Shown here: positions 18,801 through 31,110 of the stretch, piece by piece
Layout: every line of letters starts with the position of its first letter
How positions within the stretch are numbered: the stretch's first letter is position 1
Origin: Limanda limanda
Taxonomy: Eukaryota; Chordata; Actinopteri; Pleuronectiformes; Pleuronectidae
Assembly (NCBI RefSeq): GCF_963576545.1
Contig: NC_083653.1
Span: 12,843,858-12,907,857, forward strand
Direction of reading: 5' to 3'
DNA: 64,000 nucleotides
Translations under genes and position numbers: made by a program
The notes under the pieces: model-generated
The model's database searches: none
What the model saw: only the letters and a program-made list of their open reading frames with translations
What the model was told of the DNA's origin: nothing

Positions 18801-20317
18801 GGTGGTTACTTTACCCTCATCTTGTTTTTTTCCTGTTAAATGAATATCATTTAGTGAATAGCTGCACATTGCATTTAGAGTGACTCGCTCCAGATAACAA
18901 CTACTAAACCCCCAAAATTGCAACCTGCTACAAAGAAGTTTTACTTACATGATTCATTCTGTAAGGAAACTCCTTTGGGAAGGCGTAGGAAAATCTAGTT
19001 TTTACTGTTCCATAAACAAACAAAAAAAACAAAAGAACATTGTTATAGTGTCCATTGCAGTGAAAACACATTATGACAGATCTGAAGAGTTGTGCTATAA
19101 AATATACTTGTTATTACTTACACACAGATGTTGCTGCAGAGATCAACCTGGTATTGGATACAACTCCAAATTCCTGAAAGGAGCATAACTTATTAGGCTA
19201 AATACAGCTAAATTTAAAAGCATAAAACTATGGCCTTACTATCCACACATACCTCAACTTTGGAAGCAAGGAAAACACAAGTAGGCGCCATGAGCACTGG
19301 GTCTATGCTTTTCAGGGAATACCTGCAAACAACAAGAGATGAACATATATCGACTTATAGGATGGATCCCATGAAGAAGTCTTAAGTACAAACTGAGACA
19401 AGATCTCACTGGACTTCAACAGCAACAATAACTTCACATAAAGAGGAATGTGCCTACAAGCTTTTAACTGGGGCTATGGTAATATCAATAATGTTATATT
19501 ACAGAGGATAATATGGTGATGCATTTCTGATTCTCTTAGACTATTAATCTGGATATATTAGAGGGAAAATAGGTATAGTTTATACAGCTAATGATGACTT
19601 GCATATAAAGCCTTAGTGATATTATGTTTTATGCGAGCAAAGACCAATCAGATTATGTTGTTCACTGTTCAGATAATGTTCCGCTCTAGCTGCAAATATC
19701 GCCATGATGAATACATATTGTAAGATTGAGATATCAGTTAGCTCTTCCTCTCTCTTACCTTGCATAGAAGCGTTTGAAATAGACAGTTGCCGTGGCGATC
19801 ACCTGCTGCCTCAGCTTCAGGTGTTCCCCTAAAGCCTGGATCACTGAGAGAGATGGAAGAATACATTCAAGTTATTCTACCTTTAAATATTAACAGCACA
19901 GCATCTAATACACGTGATTGTCACTTTTGCGGAAACCATATCACCAATCCTGAGTTAGCTACCTCAAGACATTATTGTAAACAAAGATAATCATGTACCA
20001 TTGGCAAAGAAGATCTGCAGTTTCCAGTACTCCTCCTCTGTGAGGAACTTCAGGTCCTTCTGCCTCTCCTTCATCAGGTCCTGTTTATCCAGAACCCACT
20101 GCAAACTGTACAAGACCAAATAAATATACATCTCATTTTATTCATCACTTCACTGAGCAGCCGAGCTAGCGGATAGCACAACAGCATCACTATCGATACC
20201 GCTGTGCTAGCCAAACATGCTGCTATCACGTAGCATGAAAGCTCAAACAGGGAGATAGTCTGGTGAAGCATTTTAAACATCAAGATAAAAGTGTATTTAT
20301 TTCTGTTGGTGTCATTC

Positions 20318-20349
<32 letters not shown>

Positions 20350-20505
20350 GGAGCAGTTCAAAGGAAGCAGCTAGCTAACGCTGCCGTACACACACACAAA
20401 GCTAGGCCTCACAACAAACATGACGACAGGCGAGATAAAAGCGTAACGCGTGAAGTTTTCCGTAAAAACTTACTAATGAGAACTTTGCCAGAAGTTTCCC
20501 GCCAT
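15888..20505 (-). CDS. ccnc: Cyclin C, 12 exons
   Basis: Minus-strand exons: 20474-20505, 19999-20105, 19759-19843, 19253-19322, 19122-19173, 18949-19004, 17286-17321, 17117-17208, 16943-17010, 16752-16831, 16297-16415, 15888-15942. The sum is 852 nt and 283 aa, the same length as human cyclin C, and all introns are GT-AG. The protein starts MAGNFWQSSHYLQWVLDK, carries the two cyclin-box folds (for example VIQALGEHLKLRQQVIATA, KVEEFGVVSNTRL, ELMDCCLIVYHPYRPL) and ends SYSQS. It binds CDK8/CDK19 in the Mediator kinase module in the nucleus. In yeast and mammals it also moves to mitochondria under stress. Divergence from human lies mainly in the last 40 residues. Intron 6 (17,322-18,948) is the largest and holds a dispersed repeat. 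The gene is head-to-head with the filament gene, 668 bp between start codons. Confidence 0.98.
16668..16690. repeat. T23 homopolymer in ccnc intron
   Basis: Twenty-three T on the plus strand (A on the transcript strand) between ccnc exons 10 and 11. The A orientation on the transcript strand means it is not a polypyrimidine tract. Confidence 0.9.
18425..18590. repeat. Dispersed teleost repeat in ccnc intron 6
   Basis: The blocks TTGTTGAAACTTGGTGGAAG, GGCCAAGGACAAACTTATTA, TTTGGAGCAGAT and CCTTGGCGGAGGTATGTGC occur in order. This matches a repeat I know from many fish genes (the CTTGGCGGAGGTATG motif is diagnostic). The reverse-strand form of its middle resembles the tRNA array spacers. Confidence 0.65.
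20319..20349. repeat. (AAC)10 trinucleotide repeat
   Basis: About ten AAC units in ccnc intron 1. On the transcript strand it reads (GTT)n. Confidence 0.95.
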
Positions 20506-20665
20506 GTTGCAGCAGCCGCGGCGGAGAAAAGCACTTTTTTAATGATTGTTTCTTCCGACAAAGAAAGTGAACACCACCGGAAAAGAGCTGAGCTGACACT
20601 GGAGCAACAGTAAAACGTGTCCGGAATCGCAGCGGAAAGGTTCCGGAATTTTATTTCCGCACTCT
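20495..20665. promoter_or_regulatory. ccnc promoter with ETS, E2F and YY1-like motifs
   Basis: Around and upstream of the ccnc start codon there are three ETS-type CCGGAA cores (about 20577, 20621 and a palindromic TTCCGGAA at 20641-20648). There is also an E2F-type GGCGGGAA on the minus strand (20496-20503) overlapping ATGGCGGG, which also fits a YY1 start-site motif. No TATA box is visible on the ccnc side. This is the usual make-up of a TATA-less housekeeping promoter. Confidence 0.5.
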
Positions 20666-21090
20666 CCATATAAAAAGGTTTTAATTCATGTTTGACTTGT
20701 TCTCATTAAATTAAAAACAAAAGTTTAAGTTATTTGGATTGCGTAAAAAACTGAAATGTGTTTGTCGGTGTTATAAAAGGATGGAGGAACAGATGAGTGG
20801 TTTGGTGGGTTGGTGTACTGACAAAGTGATGGATCTGCTATTAAATGAAACTATAAGAGCAAAACACTCACTAAAGCATTATGAGTAAATGTACAGTCAT
20901 ATATAGAATTTAATAGGACTGCATGACATCATGTGGAGAGGATTTCACATTTATATAAAATTCCTTCATACACCATCTTTAATAAATTAATTTCTTGGCA
21001 TAACTGTGATAAATGTTTGTGGCGACGCTCACACTGGGGTTGGGGAGGTTCAACATTCCTCTGCTGTGCTGAGGGTGGGGCTGAGGAGGA

Positions 21091-21097
21091 TATAAAG
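21091..21097 (+). promoter_or_regulatory. TATA box of the filament gene
   Basis: TATAAAG lies 77 nt before the ATG at 21174, so transcription would start near 21,120 and give a short 5' UTR of about 50 nt. A focused TATA promoter fits a tissue-restricted filament gene and contrasts with the TATA-less ccnc promoter on the other side of the shared spacer. Confidence 0.7.
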
Positions 21098-21173
21098 ACC
21101 CCACCACAGGTCCAAGGTGTGAGTGACCAGATTAGTCTTCTTGAAGTTTCAAAAGCTACAGCCAGAGGTCAAC

Positions 21174-24100
21174 ATGAGCCGCAGTCCAGAGAGGATGTCC
21201 TCATACCGCCGTCACTTTGAGGGCACCTTGGCCGCCTCGTCCTTCCAACAGCTCCGGGTGTCCAGTCCTTCTCCCACCCGCAGGGACGCCCGCCACCGGT
21301 CCGTCAGCTTCACCCGGAGTGGAGGGGCGGTGGGGCGCAGGGCCCTCTCCAACAAGACCCGCATGACCAGGTGGGTCATCTGTGCTATTTAAACTCTACA
21401 CGGTATTCACATTTTATTATAAATAAGGTTCAGTGTGTAAGATTTAGGTAAAGGGATCTAAAAGTGAATATAAAATATAAAATAATCCTAATGATGTTTT
21501 CACCAGTGTGTTTCATCTGAATTGTATAAATTTTTGTATTCTTTACCCAAGAATGTGCCCTTCATATTGGGAGCGGGTTCTCTCTACGTAGGCCACCATA
21601 TGTTGTACAGTAGTCCAAACTGGACAAACTAAACCTACCACTTCTCTTTTACACTGGGCTTCTCCAAAATATCAAGCATCTTATTGATTGATCAACCTTT
21701 GTGAAATAGTACAAATTTATTTAATCAAAACAATGAATAATGTGTTGGATATTTCTTCTGCTCCTGTCTGCAGCAGTGCGAGTTTGGGAGCGCTGTGCTT
21801 TGGTATGTCCATGGGGCTCGGACCAAAACTGGACCTGGATGCGGCTGCAGCAGAGAACCAGGCCTTTATGGTGACCCGAACCAATGAGAGGCAGGAGATG
21901 GTGGCCCTCAATGATCGCCTGGCGGCTTACATTGAAAAGGCAAGAGGCCACTCGTCAGATACATAGACACAATTTTATACTGTCAGTCCCAGCAAAACAT
22001 CTCAGAATCATGGATTTGCTTGTCAGGTTATCTTTGTCTTGTCGTGGCACTTGAATTTTGAAATCCGACTGAATTTTGTCCTTCAGATCCAGGAAATGAT
22101 CTGAAGCAGTAAAACGAGTAATACTGACCATCCAACTTTTGATGATGACGTTTGTCTCTTTGTTGTTCCCGCCTGTAGGTGCGAACGCTGGAGTCCCAAA
22201 ACAATCTGCTGGAGGTTGAGATCGAGACCCTGAAGGGTCGCCACCTCCGACCCTCGGGCCTCAGGCAGCTGTACGAGTCTCAGCTGAAGGAATTCAACAG
22301 GGAGGCTGAGCAGATGAGAAATCAGAGGGTGAGTAAGGCTGACGCTGATCATGCTTTGTTCAGATGTCTCTTTGGTGCCCCTCTCCACTCCACTTTCTGT
22401 TCATTTTAACAACAGTTTGACCGCTGTGTTTCTGCTCTATTACAGGACATGTCTGTGGCAGCCAAGGATGCAATGCTGGGCCAGTTAGAGGCGCTGAAGG
22501 CCAAATATGACGAAGCTGTGGAGGCCAGGAAAAAGACGGAGAAGGACATCGATTCACTACGTCCAGTAAGACACAGCGGAGGGTGAAGCTGTAATTCAAC
22601 AGAACAAATTATTTTTTATTTGACTTAACCATCAAAACCTCATGTTGTGTCCCAGGATGTGGATAAAGCCACCTCAGCCCGGATCACTCTGGAGAAGCAC
22701 CTGGAGAACCTGGAGACTCAGCTGGCCTTCCTGCAGAGAATTCATAAGGAGGTATGAGTCTGTCCATGAACTTCATTCTGTATATGAGTCAGTGTCTGGT
22801 GACTGGCATGCTTTCAGGTTTGACATTACTGGTTTAATGGGCTGGTAATTATTGCTATGACAGATTACATTCAAATCGAGGTCTTGTTGATGGATTGAGT
22901 GAGTAAGACCATGCTCATGGTATTTATGAGTGTGGTGTGAAGCTGAAGGGGGAAGCTGTGACGAGCCTGTATCAGGATTGAACCCTCCTCAGAGCTATTC
23001 TTTAATATTTCTCTGTTTTATTTCTTGTGAAACGTTATATACACCACCAGTCTATTTTACATCATTTTGTAATGCAATCCCAGTGGCGGATCCTGAATTT
23101 TTCTAAATTGGGGGCCATAAAGGAGCCACGATTTACAAAGAAGGGTAAATTCTATGTCCAACATCCAAATATAGTTCCTGATTCAGTAAGGTACAAATTT
23201 AAGTGATTTAGTGTCTTTGAAAAATCTTAGAAAATAAATAATGACATTGTTTTTATATTAATTGTGCTGTACTTAATTGCCCCGAAAGCTGCTGTTAAAG
23301 TTATTAGATATTTCTTCATTATGAATATAAAAGTGGACTGTAAAATGTCCTACTTGTCATACAATTTCAGGGTTGGGAGTTTGACCCATCAGGCATCACC
23401 CTGGGTCAAACAGCTCCGAGTGTCTCCAGAGGGATTAAAAAAAGTACAGCCACCTAAATATTTGCATATTAGTGAATCTGCATATGTATCTGATTGTGTA
23501 TAAAAGCTTGTCAGTGATTTCAACTTAACCAGATACACTTAATTTAAATACGTACATTTTCACGACTTTCAAATTTTCTGCAAATTTTGGTAAGAATTTG
23601 AGCATGTTAAAGCCCTCAAAAAGCCAATTCCTTTGCCTGAATAATATTAATAATAATAATCCCTTCAATTTCAATAGGGCCTCACTTTCTGTCAGTGCCT
23701 CTCAGTGCTCGGGCCCTAAAAATAGAAATTACAGTGTTTTACTGCAGTGTTCATTGCTTTTCTTTTGTATTTGTTGTTGTGCACTGAAAGGAAATTGAGG
23801 AGCTCATGCAGCAGATCTACTCAGCAACCTCCAGGGTGGACATCACCTTTGGCCTCCCAGACCTCTCCTCTGCTCTGAGACAGATTCAGTCTCAGTACGA
23901 CAGCATCGCCGCCAAAAACCTGCAGGTATGGTGCAACAGTGAAGTTGCAATATGTTCAGACTTTTGAGGATTTGGTTTTTATCATGTATCAGTGCACTTT
24001 CTACGCCCAAAAGTCCCAAAACACGCCCAGTCAAAGGGAATTCTAGAAAACTATGATGTCTTTGGCACATGTAAAAATCATGTAGGACTATGAAGAGATA

Positions 24101-25302
24101 TTTATATGTATTAACCTGCTGTTCATGTTTGTTCCTCGACAGGAAATGGATGCCTGGTACAAGACAAAGTTTCAGGACCTGACCAACGCCACCACCAAAC
24201 ATGTTCAGAGTGTTCGCAGCGTGAGAGAGGAAATCGCAGGCTATAAGAAGGATGTGAGTCTAATTTTCTGTTGTTGTTTGTGGCTGGCACTGTCCTTTCC
24301 CAGCCTTAAAAAAGCGGCATGTATTTGTGTGATTTTAGCTACTCAACAAGGAGCGTGAAATGGAGGCAATGAAGACAAGGAATGAGTATTTGGAGGCTCA
24401 GATCCGTGATGCAGCTGTGAAATACAAAAAGGAGGAGGAAGATTTAGAGGTAGGATGAAGTAATCATTTCATTCCCATCCATACATTTAAATAATGTGTA
24501 CCTTGTGGTCATGATGACGCCTAAACCACCTTAAAATATTTTTTTCTGTTCTATCTGTTGCAACAGGAGCGTATCGAATCTGTTAAATTGGATCTGACTG
24601 TGACGAAGGAGAAGATAGCTATGCTGATGAGGGAATATCAGGAACTGCTGCATATAAAGATGGCTCTGGAGATCGAGATCACCACCTACAGGTGTACAAA
24701 ACATTGGCATACACTTTAGTTTTTACTGGTAGAGAATTATCTATATATCCTTCTTTATCAGGGTTATATAACGTCATTATCTATTTGGCAGGAAACTGAT
24801 TGAAGGGGAGGACAGCCGTCTGAGCACAATGGTGCGTAACCTGTCCCTGACAGGGGGCCTGTGCCTAACTTCCGGTGTAAGTATGCAAGCGGCCTCAGCC
24901 TCAGCTCCAAAAGCAACGACTTCAAAGCTGGATGAAGTCCCCAGTGACAAGAGCAGCAGCGGGGCTGAGAAGCCAATAGACGCTGGCAAACCGCGAGTGG
25001 AGGTGGTCTCATCGGACACCCAGACAGATGGTAGCTTAGAGGATCAGGCCACAGAGATGTCTGAGCGAAAGACACTTCTTATCAGGTAGGATTGTGACAC
25101 ATAAATAAAAACTAACTGTGATAGTGTTCAATCATACCCTTAAGTGGCCAAACGGTACAGTCACACTTTCTTAATCTTTTTCTTCTACCCGTTTCCCTTC
25201 TTTCCCAGAACAGTTAAGACAGATGATGACACGTACGAGAGCAACACACAGGAGCGCACCATCATCATTTCTGGAGCAGCCGAGGAAACAGATGAAGAAT
25301 AA
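21174..25302 (+). CDS. Cytoplasmic intermediate filament protein, type III-like, 11 exons
   Basis: Exons: 21174-21370, 21774-21939, 22179-22328, 22446-22565, 22656-22751, 23791-23925, 24143-24253, 24339-24449, 24567-24691, 24792-25085, 25209-25302; 1599 nt, 532 aa. The head carries MSSYRRHFEG, like the SSYRR head motif of vimentin and desmin. The rod (about residues 103-413) opens with TRTNERQEMVALNDRLAAYI and closes with [30 protein letters not shown], both hallmark helix ends. Coil 1B is the short vertebrate type, not the lamin-like long form. The tail (about 118 aa) contains TLLIRTVKT, like the vimentin/desmin tail, and ends acidic. An in-frame Met lies upstream at 21123, but the chosen start gives the usual MS-Ser-Arg head. 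Intron 2 uses a GC donor (21940-21941). Which fish paralogue it is I cannot say, so no symbol is given; a keratin is excluded by the tail. Confidence 0.9.
23083..23170. repeat. Possible dispersed repeat in filament gene intron 5
   Basis: CCAGTGGCGGATCCTGAATTTTTC followed by GGGGGCCATAAAGGAGCC resembles a repeat start seen in many fish introns. A related GGGCCTCACTTTCTGTCAGTG block lies near 23,680. Ends and family are uncertain. Confidence 0.4.
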
Positions 25303-25576
25303 TCCAAGTCCCACTTGCTGACTTTGCTGTTCACCACTTCCTGTCATGTCAAATTGATTCAGTGCTTTAAACACACTGTATGGCAGTGAAAGGAATTCCA
25401 ACTCCAACAGCATGTTGCAATGCCCATTTATTGGTTGTGTTTATCTTCCATTGAGACTTTACACTGTGTCCTGTCACTCTGCTGCTTCACCTGCTCTGAA
25501 CTCTTTCAGCCTCTACCCTCCTCTCTGCTCATTTTAACCCTCCTGTGTGTTGGGAACACGTCTTTGAAAGTAACAA

Positions 25577-25582
25577 AATAAA
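25577..25582 (+). terminator. Polyadenylation signal of the filament gene
   Basis: AATAAA lies 275 nt after the stop codon, followed within 20-30 nt by a GT-rich stretch (TAGTTGTTGTTTTC). The 3' UTR would be about 300 nt. Confidence 0.75.
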
Positions 25583-25950
25583 CCGCATGCAAGCATAGTT
25601 GTTGTTTTCATTTGAAATAACAGAGTAGAGACATGACTTGAGTCTGACAAAATAGAAATATTTCCCGCGTGTGTCCTGCATAATAGAAAAATCACACAGG
25701 TACACACTTCTTTCTTTTCAGTTTATTTTGCCTAAAACCGCACCGTCTACTCACAGCAACATTATAGGAACTGATAACACCCCTATCCAACATGTAAAAA
25801 ATTTTTTCCCTGTTTTAAAAGGCAAAGAACTCAGAGCAATTATTCAGAAAGATTAGATTTATTAGGAGGCTATAACCAAAGGTTAACTGAAACTCTCTCG
25901 ACAACCTTCTGAATTTGTTTGTAACAGACAACACATGAGTTAATTACGTC

Positions 25951-25953
<3 letters not shown>

Positions 25954-26018
<65 letters not shown>
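25954..26018. repeat. (TA)n microsatellite between convergent genes
   Basis: About 32 TA units between the filament gene poly(A) site and the pgm3 stop. Nothing else is seen in 25,600-26,379, apart from sequence that may be pgm3 3' UTR. Confidence 0.95.
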
Positions 26019-26020
<2 letters not shown>

Positions 26021-26379
26021 TTAAGTTGATGATTTATATCAGCTCACATAGAAACCCACAATTAGGCACACTGTTGCCTTCTGGAGATACAATAACTAGT
26101 CAAGTGTTTTACCTAAAGCTGCATAAAATCCCTTAATTGTCTCCACCAGTGTTTCCCACTTTTATAATGACAGTCAACTAAAAAGAGAGTAAAGTGATTT
26201 ACCAAGTGCAATCTGCAGTACGAAATAATTTGGCACCTCACCAAATACGATTGTGTTCATATATCACAGCTTTATAAAAACATTGTAGGAAACTGAGATT
26301 CCTTTCAAAAAGAACCTATTAAAACGGGGATCAATATCTATACCTATCAATCTTGTGGCTGATGGGTGTAGGTGTGTGT

Positions 26380-27500
26380 CTAGTGCAATGGTTTGGGTTC
26401 ATCTCCCACTCCCCCTGCCAGGCGATAAACAGCGAGGCTGACTTCATGCGCGAGGGCATCGGTACTCTCCTGAAAAACACACAGAATATGTTGAGTGACA
26501 GCATTACACACAATACACTCCCATCAGTTTTTAGTCAAGGACACAAAGATCTCCCAAACAGGATGTAGATTCCTCACCTGTGTTTCTGCCTCAGCGTAAA
26601 CTCTGACCACATCCTCGGTGCCGGAGGGTCGCACAAAGGAACGGGCCCGTTTGTATTTCTTCACTAAACTGTCGATGGCCTCCTGCAGCCCTGCTGGACT
26701 CACTGCCCGCCTCTCTGCGTCCGCCGTGTCTATCACTCTGCGGTCGGACACCTGCAGAAGAAAAACAAAGTAAAACAAGTACAAATACAGATACATATAC
26801 AGTGTACTACAGTGTGGATCTGGTACAGAGAGTAACAAATTTATATAAAACAGCAAAAGAGATACATGCACAAGACACTGAAAGCTTAGTAGGGATACAG
26901 TATCAAACCCAAGCACTTCTTCTTGACTACAATGGTCTTGTTAAGGACTCGCAATGATTGTCATGTTGTAGTTAAGACATGACGTCGGTTAAAATCAGAC
27001 AAAAAGGGCAATTCTTTGCTCATAATCTTCAATCAAAACAGTATCTTTGAATACTGCATCAAAAAATTAAACATCAGTCAGAAGAGATTCTGGAGGTGAC
27101 ATGTTGATACAAGAATGGACAGAAGTGAGGTCTACTCATAAAACAGGGAACTATACAACAAAACAACTTCTTTTTACAACAAAATAAATCCAATACTTTT
27201 TAAAATATTTTCTGTAAAAGTCAAGGTCTGTTCTGCAGTTAACGTCACACTTTGAGAGGGGCAAAGAAAAGCAATTTCTGTTTAGGGTAAGCCAGGATTA
27301 ACTATCAGAAATATTACACATGGTGATACATTGAAAACACGAGTACCTTGACTTTAAGCTGCCTGTTTGGCAGGTCACTGTAGATCGCGTCCCACTGCTG
27401 GACAGTCATACCCTTGATGGCTAATATGGCTTCGATCAGCAGCATGTCAGAAATCGCATCACCTACAGTCTTAAGAAGAAATAAACACAAATAACGTTAT

Positions 27501-27576
<76 letters not shown>

Positions 27577-30171
27577 TGTCTACCTGGTTAATGACATTAA
27601 TAGTGCTCTGCAGCAGGAGGGCTGCTCTCTTCCTCTCGTCGTTGGTGTTGGGGTCCTCAGTGAGATGCTGGATCTTCTCTTCAGCTTCTTTACTGAACAG
27701 CACCTAAACACAACCCATAATGTTACTAGATCATCTAGAATCATTGGTGCTAGATTATGGATTATTCGAGCTGTTTTTTGTGTGTCTGATATACTCACAG
27801 TTCCGTGACCATTGGCCTCAAAGTACACGCCAATGTCAAACTCCTGGGCTATATGATGAAGGTGCTTCACTCCAGTTTTAGCACATCTTACTATTAACTA
27901 CAGAGGGTGACAGCAGCATATATAAGCCCCAACTTGAAAAATGGAAAACGCAGTAATGCAGCGTGTGTGTGTGTGTTTGTGTTTGTGTTTTCTCACCTTC
28001 ATAGTGTTCTCCAGATAGTGTGTTGAGCTGCCGTTAGCGTAAGCGGTTTGGACCACTGCTATCTTCAAGTCTAAACCAGCCTGTTCATCCACAGAGAAAA
28101 AATGACTCGTGAAGAGTTTGCGTCTATGGGCCTGTTTATTGTTTAAATGCTTGCATATGAGAGAGTACCTGTGTGAGCAGCTCTTTGAGGTAAGTGCTGA
28201 TGAGAGTAGCGATCTTGTCTCCATCCAGCAGGTGAAACTGTCCCTCAGAGTCCGTGTAGTAATAAACAATTCGGTCAGCGTCGCCATCGAAGGAACAACC
28301 ACGCTCCCCCGGGTTAATCGTTAAACCTTCAAAAGATGTTGTGAATTGATAAAAATTGTAGAGACAGATATCAACACTAGTGAGTAGATAAGTCTAGATG
28401 AAAATGTCACATGAGTTTGATGCCAAAACTAGATCCATTGGTCCTGCAGTCGATCTTCACTCACCACGGCTCAATTACTGCAAAATGTTCTGTCAAAGTA
28501 TCGCTGGATCAATAGATGTCTGTGCAATAGATGATGTTCATTAAAAACCTTCCCTGACGTGTCTCTACACTGACTGTCAGACTTTGAATCGGTGTTTTAC
28601 CTGTTGGAGGTTTTTGCTGAACTTTGACAAAGTCGGCTCCACATTGGTGGTTGAGCTTTCCCTTGCTGCCGTCGTTGAAGAGAGAAATCTGCAGCTCCCT
28701 CTTCAGGCGACTCTCCATCTCTCGCACCTTCAGAGCACCAATGCCATTAGCGCCATCCACAGAGAGGTGCTTCTGGTCATCAGTGCAGTTGGACGCCTAC
28801 CAAACAGGATATGATTAAGGGAAGGAGCAAAACATAAAACACCCAAGAGAAAACAAGGAGTGTGATCTGATAAAGTCAGAAAACACAAGACACGCCCTAT
28901 TTCCTTACATTCTTAGTGAGCTGAATGAAGGCCTGGCACAGTTTGTGGTAGTATCCTTCCACGGTGGCAACTCCATATTTTCCTTGTGTGTTCAGACAGC
29001 AAACCATGTAGTGGAGCTGCGGAGTGGTCACCAAACCATAGTCTGATGGTAGAGATGGAGAGAATCAGATGACAGAAAAGGTGAGAAAAGAGGTGAGAAG
29101 AGAAAAAGATGAGAAATCAAACAAAGCAAGGCAAACAATGAAATAAGGGTAAATGAGAATATTCTAATAGTTTAATTAACCTTACCTTTGCTGTGACCAT
29201 CGAGAGCACTCACTCCATCCAGAACTGCCTGGGAAAGAGCAGCACTGCTGCTCCTGTAATTCAAGGGCAAATATTAAATTTGAATGAGGAGGATTAATCC
29301 AAATATTAAATGCAAGTTTAGCTGTGCAGACCCAGAGGACAATCTGTAGGATTAATATGATATTATAAAGAAGAACGAATATTTTCCCTTTTTATAAAAG
29401 TCAAGTCAAACAAGAGAAGCTCTCATGTGCACCAGTGCAGTTATTTTTTAATTGTTTGGCGAAAACTTTATAGAAGATTTGAAAAATGTATGTCTCTAGG
29501 TATAGTAGAGACCACAATAAAAATCAATAATACTAACAGAAATTAAAAGCCCTTATTTACTGCTATATATCATCAAATTAAATATTACTCAACAAATCTG
29601 TAAAAACATTTTACCTGGTGTCTTTGCCCACAAACACATTTGCCCCCTGGCTCATGTTGATGGCCTCTTTCTCTATAATGTCTTTCAAAGCAGTGAGTAG
29701 ATCGTCCTGCTCGGCGTTGGCCAGCTGTGTGGCATAGCCTTCCCACGCCGGTGTCACCATCTCTCCCATGGGGTCGATCAGCTTCACCCCATTGTCCTCC
29801 TACACACCCCAAGAAATGGAGGGTTATGATTATGATGTGTTTGAAGGAATGTTTAAATGGGCGGAGTGAAACATGAATACTTCAAATTGATGAGAATATA
29901 ACTGTAAATTGTAATTAGGAATGCCACAAGAATTTATTTTTCATCTAAATTATTTTTACACCACCTCTGGGTTGTGAGATGCAGTGACCATCACTCCAAT
30001 GGTGGCCTTGGTCTTCTTGGAGCGGAGTGTGGCCAGAAGTCCCATCCTGAACATGATGTGGTCCAGCAGGTCGGCGTTGGTCCTGAAGCCGGCGGTGCCA
30101 TATTGCAAAACCAACCCTACAGGCTTCTGGTGCTGACTGGACAGCTTTGATACTTTCGGGAACTCGGCCAT
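26380..30171 (-). CDS. pgm3: Phosphoacetylglucosamine mutase (PGM3/AGM1), 12 coding exons
   Basis: Minus-strand coding exons: 29965-30171, 29615-29799, 29186-29253, 28909-29042, 28601-28796, 28169-28326, 27997-28080, 27799-27897, 27584-27703, 27347-27469, 26578-26751, 26380-26469; 1638 nt, 545 aa (human 542). The start ATG follows an acceptor (TTTCAG-TCATGG), so exon 1 is non-coding (about 31,111-31,200). The enzyme converts GlcNAc-6-P to GlcNAc-1-P in the cytosol, the step before UDP-GlcNAc synthesis for N-glycans, O-GlcNAc and GPI anchors. Catalytic phosphoserine motif TASHNP (Ser65), Mg-binding DGDADR (277-282) and phosphate-binding RPSGTED (499-505) are all present, so it should be active. 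One local difference is LIVRCAKTG where human has VPVYCTKTG. CA repeats sit directly after two splice donors. Confidence 0.98.
27509..27579. repeat. (GT)n, read as (CA)n in the pgm3 transcript
   Basis: The tract has one A interruption and starts only about four bases inside the pgm3 intron that follows the 27584-27703 exon (transcript strand GTAG then ACACAC). A second shorter CA-rich stretch (27964-27990) follows the donor at 27996 of the 27997-28080 exon. Confidence 0.95.
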
Positions 30172-31110
30172 GACTGAAATACATTATAACAGACGTGAAA
30201 CACAGAGCAAGCAGTGGCAGAGGAAACACCTGTGTCTTTGAGAAACACTGTAGGGGGCTTGATTGAAGGTTTTCAACCAATCAAGTTGTCATTTGTCAAA
30301 AGAATCTAGGTCCCAGGATTTGGTCCAGGTTATTTAAGGGTTGGGCGATATGGCCAATAACAAGAGTGAAGGTTTTGTTGTTTGATAAGACTAACCTCCA
30401 AGCAATATATAGATATATCTTGGACTTTAGTTATATTGCTAACGATGATAGTTATCTTGGGATAATTATTGATATCGTATTATTGACCAACCCAGGGTTA
30501 TCTGACATGATTTCGTAATCCTTATCAGAAGTCATCCACTGCCCGTATTGCTAGACATGTATATCAATCAAAGTGAATCAAATTTCCTTTTCCGATTAAT
30601 GGAATTAAATTTGTTATTCTCAAAATGTAGGTTAAAACAAGGAAACAGACGTTATCAGGCACATGTATGATTAATGTGACCGAATAGTCATTAAAAGTAT
30701 TATATAATCATGTAAGTTATGATAACGTTTATTGTAACCGTTCCCAATTCTTTGGGAAATTAAAGCTGTTGTAAATATTGAGAGTACACGCACCCTGAGA
30801 TAAACAAAACAGAAATGGCTCCTGGAAATACATGTTTCTTTCAGGGATAAATCGATGACACCCAACCAGCAAAGACAGACACACACTACAGTCCTAGAAA
30901 AGTAAGTGATGAACTTATCATCAACAAGCAAGTGAATACCACATCTCAAAAAAACAAGAAGACAAGAGGAGGACAAGGTTTACAGCAAACTGCAGCTGCA
31001 GTCTGTCGCCCGCTAACAATAACAACAACATATCGATGCGCATCACAAAGTGGAGCTGAATGCTGCTGAATGTAAACAAGTAGCAGTAAAGTTGTTTTTA
31101 ATTCACTTAC

